NCBI GenBank assembly: GCA_015178975.1
Contig: WHVD01000187.1
Coordinates: 62,001-126,000, forward strand
Direction: 5' to 3'
DNA length: 64,000 nt
Source of the DNA: Hysterangium stoloniferum
Lineage: Eukaryota; Basidiomycota; Agaricomycetes; Hysterangiales; Hysterangiaceae
Positions 33,055 to 43,805 of the stretch are shown piece by piece. The number at the start of each line of letters is the position of its first letter. The first letter of the stretch is position 1. The notes beneath the pieces are model-generated. The model made no database searches. It saw only the letters and a program-made list of their open reading frames with translations, and was not told the origin of the DNA. Made by a program: the position numbers and the translations under genes.

Positions 33055-34770
33055 TGTCAGGAACTGGAAAACCCGCCGGCCTCCGGGCCCCCGGACCCCA
33101 TCCTACATGCTCCCAGCCCTCTATATTGTATAGTAACAACTGGAGTTCCCACCGGAGCCTGCACGTCAACTTGTTTATGCCTGACCCTCTGTAAGCACCC
33201 CACCTGTCTGCACTAACCCTCTGTCTTGTACACCAGTCCTCCTCCAGACTCCGGACTCCACCCTACATACACCCGACACTCTGTGTCTTATGTACCAGTC
33301 ACCGGACTCCGACCGGACTCCTGGAACCCCTCTAACAGAGCATAGAACCCTGCTCCTGTTATGATCTGTCTCTGCGTCTCACACACCAGTCTCACACACC
33401 AGTCATTGGAAAACCCACCGGACTCCGCTGGACCTCCTGCACATCATGTTACGACCGGACAATCCCGCCGGACTCCGGACACTAACCCGTACGCCCCCAC
33501 GCGCTACAAGCACCAATCGTCTGTTTATAGGATTTCCCGCCCGGACTCCGTTACGTCAAGACTCGTTACGTTCGACCTCATTACGACACATATCAGTCAC
33601 CGGACTTCCCCCGGACTCCATCTCTGTCTATGTCCGTCTTTGTCCCACGCATCAGTCACAGGATCCCGCTGAGAATCCCGTCACCGCTCTAATCGAGCCC
33701 CGTTCCCGTTTTAGTCAAATGACCTGTCACGATTTAGGACTCCGCTCCCGCTCCATTTCCTGTTATGGGTTATGCTTTGTCATGATTCGGACTCCGCTCC
33801 ATTCTGTCCCGTTCCTAACACCAAACTTGGTGTTTACATTTCCCATTTTATGTTTTGTTAGTTTTGTTTTGCCATTACTGGATTTGGTATGTTATTCACT
33901 CCATGGTCTATATAAACTGGCAGACGTTGTACATACAATCCAGTCAGAAAATTAGCTTAGATTCCCCCCAGTAATCTAATATATTTTCCGCCCTAAAACC
34001 CTACTCTTATCAGACAGCTCACACTAGTTGGAGCCCACAGGCTCCGGCGCATCTATCTCTCTCAACGATCTCGACCCACAACCTACGACCTACGACCTAC
34101 GACCCACGAACCCCACCCGGACTCCCCGGGATTCCCGTCCGCCTGTTCGAAATTGGACAACATGATCTAGCAAGGGCACAGCCTATAAGCTGAAGCCAAG
34201 TCCTACCGGATATCCTGCGGGTTTCCCCGGAGACCCGCCCTGTGTGTGTATCCTAACACATCAAGCCTGTCTATACCCGACACTATCTTGTGCACCAAGT
34301 CACCGGACTCCGACCAGACTTCTGGAACCCCTCTAACTGAGCCCCGCTCCAGTTATGGTCTAATGACCTGTCATGATTCATTCTCCACTCCTGTTCCATT
34401 CCATCCCTAATTCCCAGTTTAGTATTTACTTGTTTTGTTTTATGTTTAATAGTTCTGCCTCTCATTAATACTGGATTTGGTATTATTACATTTCACAGTC
34501 TATATAAGTCTGCTATATTCATGTACTTAGAATCCAGTTTAAATCTTGAACTAGTTTTCCCCCGAACAAGTTTGACCCGTCTCTGCTCCTCTTGTCTGTC
34601 TGCACGCTCAATTCCCGGAACTCCCATGGGAACTCCGGAATCTATATCTCCTTGCATACATTCTGTCAGTTTGAAATATGGACGCCTGAATGAGTGTACG
34701 AGGGCGCAGCCTATAAGCTGAAGCCAAGTCCATCTCAGTCGTACCCATTCTCTGGTAACTATTCTGATAC
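33055..34770 (+). mobile_element. Old LTR related to family A, itself split by a family-A LTR
   Basis: Starting TGTCAGGAACTGGAAAACCC, the sequence is Pro/Gly-codon-like GGACTCC-rich as in family A, and it carries the family landmark CCTATAAGCTGAAGCCAAGTCC near 34,710. The part at 33,447-34,263 is a later insertion. The end near CTGATACCACA (about 34,772) is approximate. A GGAAAG/GGAAAG flank is possible but not certain. Confidence 0.5.
33447..34258 (+). mobile_element. Family-A solo LTR (TSD CATCA)
   Basis: 812 bp in plus orientation, TGTTACGACCGGACAATCCC...GTGTGTATCCTAACA, with CATCA at 33,442-33,446 and 34,259-34,263. It is the best-preserved solo copy, keeping many CG dinucleotides that are TG or CA in the others. 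Confidence 0.92.
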
Positions 34771-34885
34771 CACACTCCCTTGTACTACTAATATTCCCAG
34801 AAACTCCCCAGACCTATTACCCGGGGAGTCCATGGGACTATTACCCGGAAAGTGTGTGTTCGGAATATAGTTACCAGAGAAACCT
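34745..34885. repeat. 18-bp inverted repeat
   Basis: TCTCTGGTAACTATTC near 34,750 pairs with GAATATAGTTACCAGAGA near 34,863-34,880, with a loop of about 95 bp rich in ACCCGG(G/A) motifs. Confidence 0.6.
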
Positions 34886-34889
34886 CTGC

Positions 34890-35345
34890 AGGACTATCCA
34901 TGGAGCTTTGTTCCAGAAACTTAACAGAAAGGCACTGATCCTTGTTTGAGGTTGTGTGGAATACCAGGCAAAATACTTGGCTTCCATATAGAGATGTGCA
35001 GCACTTGCAGCCATTGCAGGCATACCTGGAGGCTGTTGATGTTACAAATGTACAATCATTGAAAAAGGGGTCCGGGTGATCCATCGATCCCACACGGAGG
35101 GGTCAGCGAGCTGAAGAGAATGATCAGTTGTCAGTGTCTTACCTGTCAAGCACACAGTGTTTACTGTGTATTTATGTTGGATCAGCTGCACCTATCGATT
35201 CTCCTTCCTCCTTTCGTGGTCCCACCATGTCTACCAAGGATGGCCAGACACAGATTGCTTCAGAGTTCTTCACTGTGACTTTCCTGCGAGTGTGAGTGCG
35301 ACTGTGGGTGAATTCACATCACTCCCCTTCCCCATGGCTGCCAAC
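34890..35345 (+). pseudogene. Gypsy polyprotein C-terminus (continuation of 32,655 copy)
   Basis: A frame reading GTDPCLEVVWNTRQNTWLPYRDVQHLQPL, then YVGSAAPIDSP, matches element B at 58,230-58,500 (LNAFFEVLWNTGDTTWLPYQDVQHVQPL and YVGSAVPI). It belongs to the same old copy as 32,655-33,054, displaced by the LTR insertions. Stops are present. Confidence 0.6.
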
Positions 35346-35639
35346 AGGAATTGAAATGAAAACTCTGTACTAGAAAAATCACAGAATGGCTGCAATGCAC
35401 ATCATTAGTGAAACCCCTGGTGAGGATACCCAGCAGTGGGTTGAAATTGGAATATTGATGTGTGCGAATACACGGAACGGCATGACCTGGGTGTTGGGAA
35501 TTCACCACAAGATAGTATAAGGATTTAAAGCTGATATATATCTCTGGCTGGTATAAAAATGGAAAAATCAGATAAACACTAAACCTACACCTTAGAGTCT
35601 AGAGTCTAAGCCACTCACATTGTATAAGTGAAAGAGTGT

Positions 35640-37250
35640 GATGTATCCAGTTGATTTTCACAAATTTTCCCTTAATTTTCCCGAATTTATTTCAATTTAT
35701 TTCCATTTATTTTATTTTATTTATTATTCCAAGAATTAGGCTGTTTCCTTTTAACTTCGAATACTCAAAGCTTCGAATGACATCACATTATGTAATCGAA
35801 GCCTAGAGCGGTCGAAATATAAATATAATAAAGCCGGGTTATCTAATTTCGAGAGGCCGGGTTTTTTATTATATTATATTACTGCATATATGCGCATTTT
35901 TTCGGCTCTATCACGTGATATTACGTAATCATCGACTCGACGACGCGTCTTCAAGTTGACGCGTGCCGTTTCCACAGCCGAGCGGCCGGTTTCATCCAAA
36001 TTCGGCCCTGGAAGCTATTTTGCTTCCATCCTCGGCCATCTCGGACATATCTTCTGACTCAACCGGTTCGGATCTTCGGTTCGGATCTTCGAGTCGGGTG
36101 ATAGCTATGACATCATAGCGGAATTATAGAAACTTTTAGAAGCTTCTAATAATTTCCTAATTAGTTATTTAGATATTATTAAGCAAAAATCTCTACATGT
36201 ATAAAAGGAGGCCTAAATCACTGAATAAAACAATCTACTTTACTACTATCAACAGCACCAGCTCAAAGCTTATCTAATCATCCTAAGGCCAAAAATAGCC
36301 TTAGTCTGATATCTAACTGCAAGCACCTACACTTGCAGCATCTTGAACTCTTTCTCTTGAACTTAGCTAATTCATCTAAGTTCCCTCAGCTTCCCGGAAA
36401 ACCTTTAGGCTTACTAATCACTTAAGTAAATCTAAATTCTCATTACTGAAATCCCTGCCCGTTTAGGTTATTCAAGAGCCCATTTTAACAGCACAGTTCA
36501 TCGATCTTTAAACAAACGCTTGGATATTCAACCCTCGGACAATCTCTCTATTTATAAATTATTTAACAGCTTGTTAAATCTTTATAAATAGTAAACTAAA
36601 AGGCTACAAGAAAGCGAAGGCTTACGACAAGTTTCTGCCAACTTATTGTGCATACATTCAGCTCCCGAAACCTTTATTCTCAAAGAGAACTTAACTTTTG
36701 TAGAGCACGTCACTACAAGTTCATCTGAATTTGTCAAGAGACCAAACAAATATTGACTTTAGTTGTTTAAGCTTAATAGCGCAGCTAATTAATCTATCAG
36801 TATTTAAATTACTGGACCTTTATTTGTTTATTTCTTGAATCCCTTGCCGTGTCAACATTTGTTAATTATTTGAGAGAGTAAATAGCCGGATACCTTACAA
36901 AGAGGTACAAGGCTACAGCAAACTAGAACCTTGCAGGTGTCGTTCTGACTTGATAGTCTGATCTATCAGCCAGGTACTCCCAACTTAATCAAAGAGGAAG
37001 CTATAAAGGGAAGAAAAAGAGACAGCTATCTAAGAGAAAGGATAGTACCTTTCCAAAGCAAGAGATTCCCAAAACTCTTACAAAAGTGTGGAATAACTGG
37101 AAAGAGACAATCCTCAATAACACTGGGTGAATACAGAAACTGTCAGAGTGTCACCAAAAAACATAGTGTGATTTGGCTCAGGAATTGCAGAGGTTGACTA
37201 TCAAGGATCAAACAATTTTCAAACTCCGACATTGAATCTCACTCTGTGGG
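35640..37250 (+). mobile_element. LTR-retroelement remnant with TATA-bearing LTR-like block
   Basis: 35,640-35,900 is very AT-rich. 36,000-36,345 matches 26,820-27,168, including ATAAAAGGAGGCCTAAAT and the hairpin CTGCAAG..CTTGCAG. 36,345-37,250 shows no open frame and could be leader sequence. Neither LTR border nor gag could be fixed. It directly precedes the 5' LTR of element B. Confidence 0.4.
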
Positions 37251-37517
37251 TGTAATGGGAGCAGACCTGGTGGTGGACTTGGCACAGAGCAGTCTACCAC
37301 CATTGTCTCAGGAGGGTAGATAATTTTCTGATCATTACACTGTTTCATTTCTATTATCTGTAATTAGGGGGTTTAGTCTACGAATGCAAGCATAAATAGG
37401 CAAACCCCCACTAGTTACGGTAGTCTTTTTCGAATTGGAGCCTCTTCCTACTCTGTGTGTTCCTCTTTGTAAGAGCTCAACTGAAGGATTACCCTATCTC
37501 CAAAGCCGAGCCTTACA
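37251..37517 (+). repeat. 5' LTR of element B
   Basis: 267 bp, TGTAATGGGAGCAGACC...GCCGAGCCTTACA. It lacks a 10-bp segment (TAAAGAGAGG) that is present in the 3' copy. Confidence 0.8.
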
Positions 37518-37639
37518 CTTTTTGAGCATTTTCTCTTGAATTTCGTATTCTTTTATATTTTCTACTAGTGGACTGATCACCCACTAGGTTTTAACAATAA
37601 CATATGTGCACACAACCAAATCAAATACATCCCATTCCT

Positions 37640-38434
37640 GCCATAATGTCCGAGATTAATCAACCTGTCACTCACTGAGGCACAATCTGAAGTGCAATCC
37701 CCATGCGGAGCAAGAGAAGTGTTCAAAAAATGGTGGTAGTTGATGAGTTGAACGATCTGGCCATTGCATAAGTGAGTAGTACTTCTTTGCCTCTGAATGC
37801 CATGGGCCCCAAGCCAATCCTCCCTTCACACCAGGGGGGAGAGGACCATGATACCGAGATGGAAGAGGTATCGACAATAACCTCTGATTCCTCGATGGCC
37901 ATGTCTGGTGGAAATGACCATGTTCCCAGTAGTGAAGCCTAAAATGAATCATTGAAAGTGGGAGAGAGACAGCTCCTTTTCCCCTTATGAATGAATACCT
38001 CCGTACTCAGGTTACTCTCCATAATTGGATGTACCAGTATAACCCATTGTATCATGAAGAGCTAGCTGCCCCTCAAAAGACCTTCTGGAGGAAGCATCTC
38101 AAGGAGAAACCTCTCATCTGCCCAGAGTCGCTTTTCTTTCCAGAGTGGTTCGAAATGGAGAGCAGTGGTGATGACAATGAAAGAAAGGAGGGAACGGCCA
38201 AGAGTATGGCACTTGAGTACAGCCAGGCCACTAAGCTTAGATGGTCCAATTGTTCAAAGACTGATGAAGATCAGCTTGGGCCACTACCAGAAACATGGAC
38301 CTTATGCTGGAAGAACAATTAGAGGGTCAGAGAGTTCAGTAACCTTTCCCCATGTCTTCCTAAATCTAAGCACCATTGTCATTGAGGTGGAGGAAAATGC
38401 ACCTATGACAACCGAAACCACATCTTCTATGTTA
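37640..38434 (+). pseudogene. Element B gag, N-terminal region
   Basis: The frame from about 37,987 (MNEYLRTQVTLHNWM) to 38,320 is probably the N-terminal Gag region. Stops separate it from the ATG at 37,646 (MSEINQP). Tc1 copy 2 interrupts the sequence at 38,435. No conserved motif beyond position in the element. Confidence 0.4.
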
Positions 38435-38478
38435 CAGTGACTCAAAAAACCCTTCCAATGTTTGGTACTTCAGATGTA

Positions 38479-38691
38479 CAGTAGGCAACAAAACCCTTAC
38501 AATGTTTTGTACTTTTTGAAAGACATGGCTATTCCTCCAGAAATAAATTCTGTAAAATGCCGAAAATATTATGTAATATACTTCAACATCATACCCTCCA
38601 GAAATGCACAGCCACAAGGCACCACATCATTATTTGGTAAGTCCACATCACACACAAACCAATAGCTCATTGTAAGGGTTTTGTTGCACAC
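38479..38691 (+). repeat. Left arm of Tc1 element 1, itself flanked by short inverted repeats
   Basis: The arm starts CAGTAGGCAACAAAACCC and ends CATTGTAAGGGTTTTGTTGC, so it has its own roughly 24-bp inverted termini. The right arm (39,851-40,063) is its inverted copy. Confidence 0.88.
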
Positions 38692-38717
38692 ATTTTTAAA
38701 GTTCAAAATGGGTCCTA

Positions 38718-38759
38718 GTCACATGACTTTGTTTATAAAGTTCAACAAAGTCATGTGAC
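38718..38759. promoter_or_regulatory. Perfect 16-bp palindromic arms (CATGTGAC) before the transposase
   Basis: GTCACATGACTTTGTT at 38,718-38,733 is exactly inverted as AACAAAGTCATGTGAC at 38,744-38,759, with a 10-nt loop. A TATATAAG box follows at about 38,777. The copy at 63,720-63,761 has three changes in one arm. It is a plausible binding site for transposase or a host factor. Confidence 0.6.
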
Positions 38760-38782
38760 CACTCTTCCTCAATGTATATAAG

Positions 38783-39827
38783 ATGAAAGCAACCAGTTGG
38801 AATCCCACAATCACCCTATTCACAATGAAAAAGCTCTCCTCCAGCCAAATCCAACATGTTCTTACTCTACTTGACTCTGGCATTTCTGGAGCTCAAATAT
38901 GTTACCAAACTCATCTCAGCAGTGCCACCATCAGTCGTATTTGCTCTGACCTCCCCAAATGCTCTGGTGGCCATCCTACAAAGCTTACCACAGCCAATAT
39001 TGCCTATGCTAGAAGAATAATTTGTATGGGGAAGGTTGATAATGCCACACAGGCAACCAAGAAACTTATAGACATCATCAACACTCCTATTACTTCACAA
39101 ACAGTGTGTCACCACCTCAAAACCATAGGCATGAGGGCTGTGGTAAAGAGAAAAAGGCCACTTCTCAAACCTCATCATCGGAAATCTTGATTGGAGTTTG
39201 CAGAAAGGCATTTGGAATGGACCCTGTAGGACTGGAAGAGGGTCATATGGTCTGATGAGACTAAGATTAATAGGCTGGGATCAGATGGAAGGAAATATGT
39301 GGGGAAAAATGTGGGTGAGGGGTTAAATGATAGGTTAGTAGAGGGAACAGTCAAGTTTGGAGGAGAAAACCTGATGATGTGGGAATGCATGGGCTGGGAT
39401 GGGTTTTGCAACCAAAATTGATGGGAGGATGGATGCTGAGCTTTATGTGGAGATCCTGGATGATGAACTCCAGCAAACCCTCCAATATTACAACAAAACA
39501 GTGGCTGACATTGTGTTTCAACAAGACAATGACCCCAAACACACCAGCAAAAAGGCCCAGAAATGGTTCACTGACCATGATGTTACAGTCCTCAAGTGGC
39601 CTGCACAATCTCCTGACATGAATCCTATTGAACATCTGTGGAATCATGTCAAAAAGAAGCTGGGGGAGTATGAACAGCCTGCAAATAGTGTTCATGAACT
39701 GTGGGAGAGGGTGCAGAAGGTGTGGGAAGAGATTCCAAAGGAGGAGTGTCAGAAGCATATTGAGAGTATGCCTAGAAGACTTGCAGCAGTGATTAGAGCA
39801 AAGGGGGGCCATACTAAATACTAATTT
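38783..39827 (+). pseudogene. Tc1-type transposase of element 1
   Basis: From MKKLSSSQIQHVLTLLDSG (38,825) the frame reads a helix-turn-helix DNA-binding region up to 39,187. A TGA at 39,188-39,190 and a TAG at about 39,230 interrupt it. The same frame then gives VIWSDETKINRLGSDG (first catalytic Asp), and after a +1 shift near 39,400 comes GRMDAELYVEIL, FQQDNDPKHTSKKAQKWF (second Asp) and WPAQSPDMNPIEHLWNHVK (Glu). The DDE spacing is of the Tc1 DD34E type. All three catalytic residues remain, so only two stops and one shift separate it from a full frame of about 330 residues. Confidence 0.85.
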
Positions 39828-39850
39828 CTTGTAATAATAGTCTCAAAATA

Positions 39851-40063
39851 GTGTGCAACAAAACCCTTACAATGAGCTATTGGTTTGTGTGTGATGTGGA
39901 CTTACCAAATAAGGACATAGTGCCTTGTGGCTGTGCATTTCTGGAAGGTATGATGTTGAAGTATATTACATAATATTTTCAGCAATTTACAGAATTTATT
40001 TCTGGAGGAATAGCCATGTCTTTTGAAAAGTGCAAAACATTGTAAGGGTTTTGTTGCCTACTG
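39851..40063 (-). repeat. Right arm of Tc1 element 1
   Basis: Inverted copy of 38,479-38,691 over 213 bp, with a few substitutions. Confidence 0.88.
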
Positions 40064-40301
40064 TATATCCTTGATAACTCAGAGGATAAAAATGCAGGAA
40101 TATCAAAGGTATTTGTGAGCATGCTCTATCATATATAGATTGTGGAAATACTACAAATATATATATACAGGAGACTCATTGGAAGGGTTTTTTGGCTGGC
40201 AGCCTTGATGACTATAAATGCTTATAGTCATGTGACCTTGTTGATTGTTCACCTCCAACTGGGTCCTATCAACAAAATCACATGATGTCACATGATGTCA
40301 C

Positions 40302-41250
40302 ATGACCACATTGTGCTGGAGTATAAATACATGGCCTTTAGCAACTAGCAATGTCCCAATTCCCAAAATGTGCACTTTGTCTCTTGCCAGCCAGAATCAT
40401 ATCCTCTCACTGCTTGATGCTGGCTATACAGCTAGCCACATTGCAGCTCCTACTGGTTATGGAATTGGCACAGTCTTTAGACTTTACTCCAAGCATTGTT
40501 ATCATCTCTCTAAGTCTATTGGTGGTCACCCCTCCAAGCTTTCCCCTACCAATATTCACTATGCAAAGCATCTCATCAGCTCTGGGAAGGCTGACACTGC
40601 CTTTGATGTGGCCAAAGCTCTTAAGAATGTCACCAACCAGTCCATCTGTACCCAAACTGTGTGCAATAGTCTCAATATGGTTGGGGGTGCCTCAATAACC
40701 CTTCCAATGTTTGGTACTTCAGATTTACATCCCTGATAACTCAGAGAATAAAAATGCGAAAAATATCAAAGATATTTGTGAATATGCTCTATCATATCTA
40801 TATTATGGAAATACAGTGCAATTATATAAGCTCCAAATATGGAAATACTACAAATATTTATATATAGGAGACTCATTGGAAGGGACTTTTTGTGAGGTTT
40901 GGAGATGGATTTGTGTTATTATGGGGCTACATGCTGTGGGAAGGACCTGAGTATTCTTTCAAGATAGATGAGAGGATGGATGGGTACCTTTATCTCAAGA
41001 TTATGGAGGAGAATCTTCAAGCCAGCCTCAGCTATTATGGAAAATATGTGGGTAATGTCATCTTTTAGCAAGATCATGACCCTGAACACACCTGCAAGAA
41101 GGCCCAGACTTTGTTTCAAGATAATGATTTTAATGACCTCCCATGGCCAGCACAGTTTCCAGACCTCAACCCCATTTAATACTTGTGGGATCATAAAAAG
41201 AAGAGGCTAAGGGAGACTGGAGTTGTGGGAGAGGGTGGAGGAGGAGTGGA
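40302..41250 (+). pseudogene. Tc1-type transposase of element 2
   Basis: The N-terminal region (40,360-40,690) has LASQNHILSLLDAGYTASHI and GGHPSKLSPTNIHYAKHLI, parallel to element 1. The first catalytic Asp block is missing and a solo arm sits there (40,691-40,896). Then come ERMDGYLYLKIMEENLQ, QDHDPEHTCKKAQ with a stop before it, and WPAQFPDLNPI where the catalytic Glu codon is replaced by TAA (about 41,177). The tail ESMPRRVAGMLKAK...HTKY is found beyond the LTR at 42,185-42,243. It is dead. Confidence 0.75.
40691..40896 (+). repeat. Solo terminal arm of Tc1 element 2 type
   Basis: The sequence AACCCTTCCAATGTTTGGTA...CATTGGAAGGGA matches the arm of Tc1 element 2 (42,273-42,484, reverse complement) over its length, yet stands alone inside the transposase gene. 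No clear TA duplication. Confidence 0.75.
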
Positions 41251-41273
41251 ACAAGATTGATGTAGAGGTGTGT

Positions 41274-42164
41274 TGTTAGGATACACACACAGGCCAGGTC
41301 TCCGGAGAAACCCACGGGATATCCGGTAGGACTTGGCTTCAGCTTATAGGCTGCGCCCTCGCTAGATCGTATTGTCCAATTTCAAACAGGCAGACGGGAA
41401 TCCCAGGGAGTCCGGGCAGGTTCGTGAGTTGTAAGTTGTAGGTCGGAGGTCGTGGGTTGTGAGTCGAGATAGTTGAGAGAGATAGATGCGCCGGAGCCCA
41501 TGGGCTCCAACTAGTGTGAGCGGTCTGATGAGAGTAGGGTTTTAGAGCGGAAAATATATTAGATTACTGGGGGGAATCTAAGCTAATTTTCTGACTGGAT
41601 TGTATATACAACATCTGCCAGTTTATATAGACCGTGGAATGCATGACATACCGAATCCAGTAATAATGAGACGAAACGAGCAAAACATAAAATGGGAATA
41701 GTAAACACCAAATTTGGTGTTAGGAATGGGACAGAATGGAGCGGAGTCCGAATCGTGACAAAGCATAACCCATAACGGGAAACGGAGCGGGAGCGGAGTC
41801 CTAAATCGTGACAGGTCATTTGACTAAAACGGGAACGGGGCTCAAGTAGAGCAGTGACGGGATTCTGAGTGGGGACCGGTGACTGATGCGTGGGACGAAG
41901 ATGGAGAACGGGGCTCGAGTAGAGCGGTGACGGGATTCTGAGCGGGGACCGGTGACTGATGCGTGGGACGAAGACGGACATAGACAGAGACGGAGTCCGG
42001 GGGAAGTCCAGTTACTGATTTGTGTTGTAATGTGGTCAAACGTAACGAGTCTTGACGTAACGGAGTCCGGGCGGGAAATTCTATAAACAGACGATTGGTG
42101 CTTGTAGCGCGTGGGGGCGTACGGGTTAGTGCCCGGAGTCCAGCAGGATTGTCTGGTCGTAACA
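41274..42164 (-). mobile_element. Family-A solo LTR (TSD TGTGT) with internal tandem duplication
   Basis: 891 bp, TGTTAGGATACACACACAGG...GGTCGTAACA, with TGTGT at 41,269-41,273 and 42,165-42,169. A 73-bp unit (41,833-41,905) is repeated in tandem at 41,906-41,978, which explains the extra length compared with other copies. Confidence 0.92.
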
Positions 42165-42486
42165 TGTGTCAGAATTTGATGGAGAGTATGCCTAGAAGGG
42201 TTGCAGGTATGTTGAAGGCAAAGGACAGCCATACTAAGTACTGAATATTAGTAGTTTTGTGGGTCAGAGTTGTCAGCCAAAAAACCCTTCCAATGAGTCT
42301 CCTGTATATATATATTTGTAGTATTTCCATATTTGGAGCTTTTGCAATGGTATTGTATTTCAACAATCTAGATATGATAGAGCATATTCACAAATATTCT
42401 TGAAATTTCTGAAATTTTCTCCTCTGAGTTATCAAGGATATACATCTGAAGTACCAAACATTGGAAGGGTTTTTTGAGTCACTGTA

Positions 42487-43800
42487 GAACCTGCAATTGC
42501 AGATGGATCTAAAAAGTAGTTGCCGATGCCGTCCAACAAAGGGAAGGGAAGAATGGAAGGTGAATGTCCCTTAAAGAACCTGCACAAAGGGAGTGAAATG
42601 CAAAATAGTCAGCCGCAAAAAGAGCAGAAACCCAAGACAGTTACTAGCCGTTATGTACAGAAGTCCTCACAAGTGCCAGAGGGGGTACTTTGCAGTAGGA
42701 GGGCAACAGAAATTCGGACCACCATCCGATTCAAGTAGCCCATCTAGTAGTGATGGATCAGATGATTCAGCCAGTAGTACTTCCACTGATTTGGAAATCA
42801 GTAGAAGGAGCACAGAGTCACTGGATTCAGGATCGGTCAGAAGAGTTACTGGGAGCCATTCTGAGACAGGGAAGAAGAAGTGTGGAAAGAAAAACTCACC
42901 GAGCTCTACACAAATAAGACACGAAAAGCACAAACAGTCAAAGGATGATGCTAAATGGACTAAAAAACTGTTAGCTGGAGTCAAAACGAAGCAGGCTGTG
43001 ATATATAATGGCATAGCTGAAATTGACATTATTGAAGCCTTCATCTACACATTTGATCTCTGGGCAGAGATCAATGGGTTAGATCACAAGTGGGCGGTGA
43101 AATTGATTATATACTTCCTTGATGGAAAAGCAAACTCCTATATGAAGCATGTAGCTTTGAGCAAATGGAAATGGACCTTGAAGGCCATGTATGATGGCCT
43201 ATTTGATTATTGCTTTCCTGCTGATTATAAGGTGCATCTTCAAAAGCAACTTACATCCACCAGGCAGGGTAGAAAGTGTTTTTGTGATCTTGCATGAGAT
43301 GTGGAAAATAATGCAAGGAGGTTTCCTGACATCCATGAGTGACAACTAAAGCAAATTGTGTGGGATGGGGCATATGACTATATTAAAAGAAATGGTTAGA
43401 TAATGGACTCAATCCTGACAATACATCATGGAAGAAACTTATCAAAACTGCTACCCAGTTTGAGGCAGCACAAGAATTTTGGATGGCAGAAAAAGGGAGA
43501 AGGGAAAATGCATTGTCCAGAGTGAGTCAGATCGGGCAGAAGGCTGATAGCCAAGGGGCAAGAAATTACCAGTCCAAGCCATCTGGATTGGGAAGTACCA
43601 CTCTTGAACCACATCCTAAGTGAAGTCAGAGTGAGATGAATCAACTTCGAGCAGAGGGGTGATGTTTCTCCTGCAAGAATGAGGGTCACGAATCTGCAAC
43701 TGCCCCTGTGGGAAGTTTGTGTTGGGATCAAAAAAGGGGGTAACTGTGTCTGCTGGATCTGTCCAAGTAAAATGACTTACCAACTTAGAGAGAAAGAAAG
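42487..43800 (+). pseudogene. Element B gag, main part with zinc-knuckle region
   Basis: A Ser-rich stretch (SSPSSSDGSDDSASSTSTD, 42,750-42,800) precedes the Retrotrans_gag-type domain: YNGIAEIDIIEAFIYTFDLWAEING, WAVKLIIYFLDGKANSYMKHVAL and DYCFPADYKVHLQKQL (43,000-43,260). After a TGA at 43,297 the frame continues to 43,560. A CFSCKNEGHES knuckle lies near 43,650, with a frameshift after it. In Gypsy elements this is the capsid region followed by the nucleic-acid binding knuckle. A 1.4-kb insert cuts it at 43,806. Confidence 0.75.
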
Positions 43801-43805
43801 AGCGG

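Larger units (their letters stand above)
38479..40063 (+). mobile_element. Tc1/mariner element 1, inserted in the arm of element 2
   Basis: 1,585 bp, with 213-bp terminal inverted arms (38,479-38,691 and 39,851-40,063) starting CAGTAGGCAACAAAACCC. TA lies at both edges. It sits at a TA inside the left arm of Tc1 element 2 (...CAGATG-TA-TATCC...). It holds one transposase gene in plus orientation. Confidence 0.93.
38435..42484 (+). mobile_element. Tc1/mariner element 2 with nested inserts (TA target)
   Basis: The ends read CAGTGACTCAAAAAACCC at the left and its reverse complement at the right, with TA on both sides (38,433-38,434; 42,485-42,486). The roughly 212-bp arms match over their whole length once Tc1 copy 1 is removed from the left arm. 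It carries a decayed transposase (40,302-41,225 plus the tail at 42,180-42,243). Inside are Tc1 copy 1, a solo arm (40,691-40,896) and a family-A LTR (41,274-42,164). Removing it restores element B gag. Confidence 0.88.
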
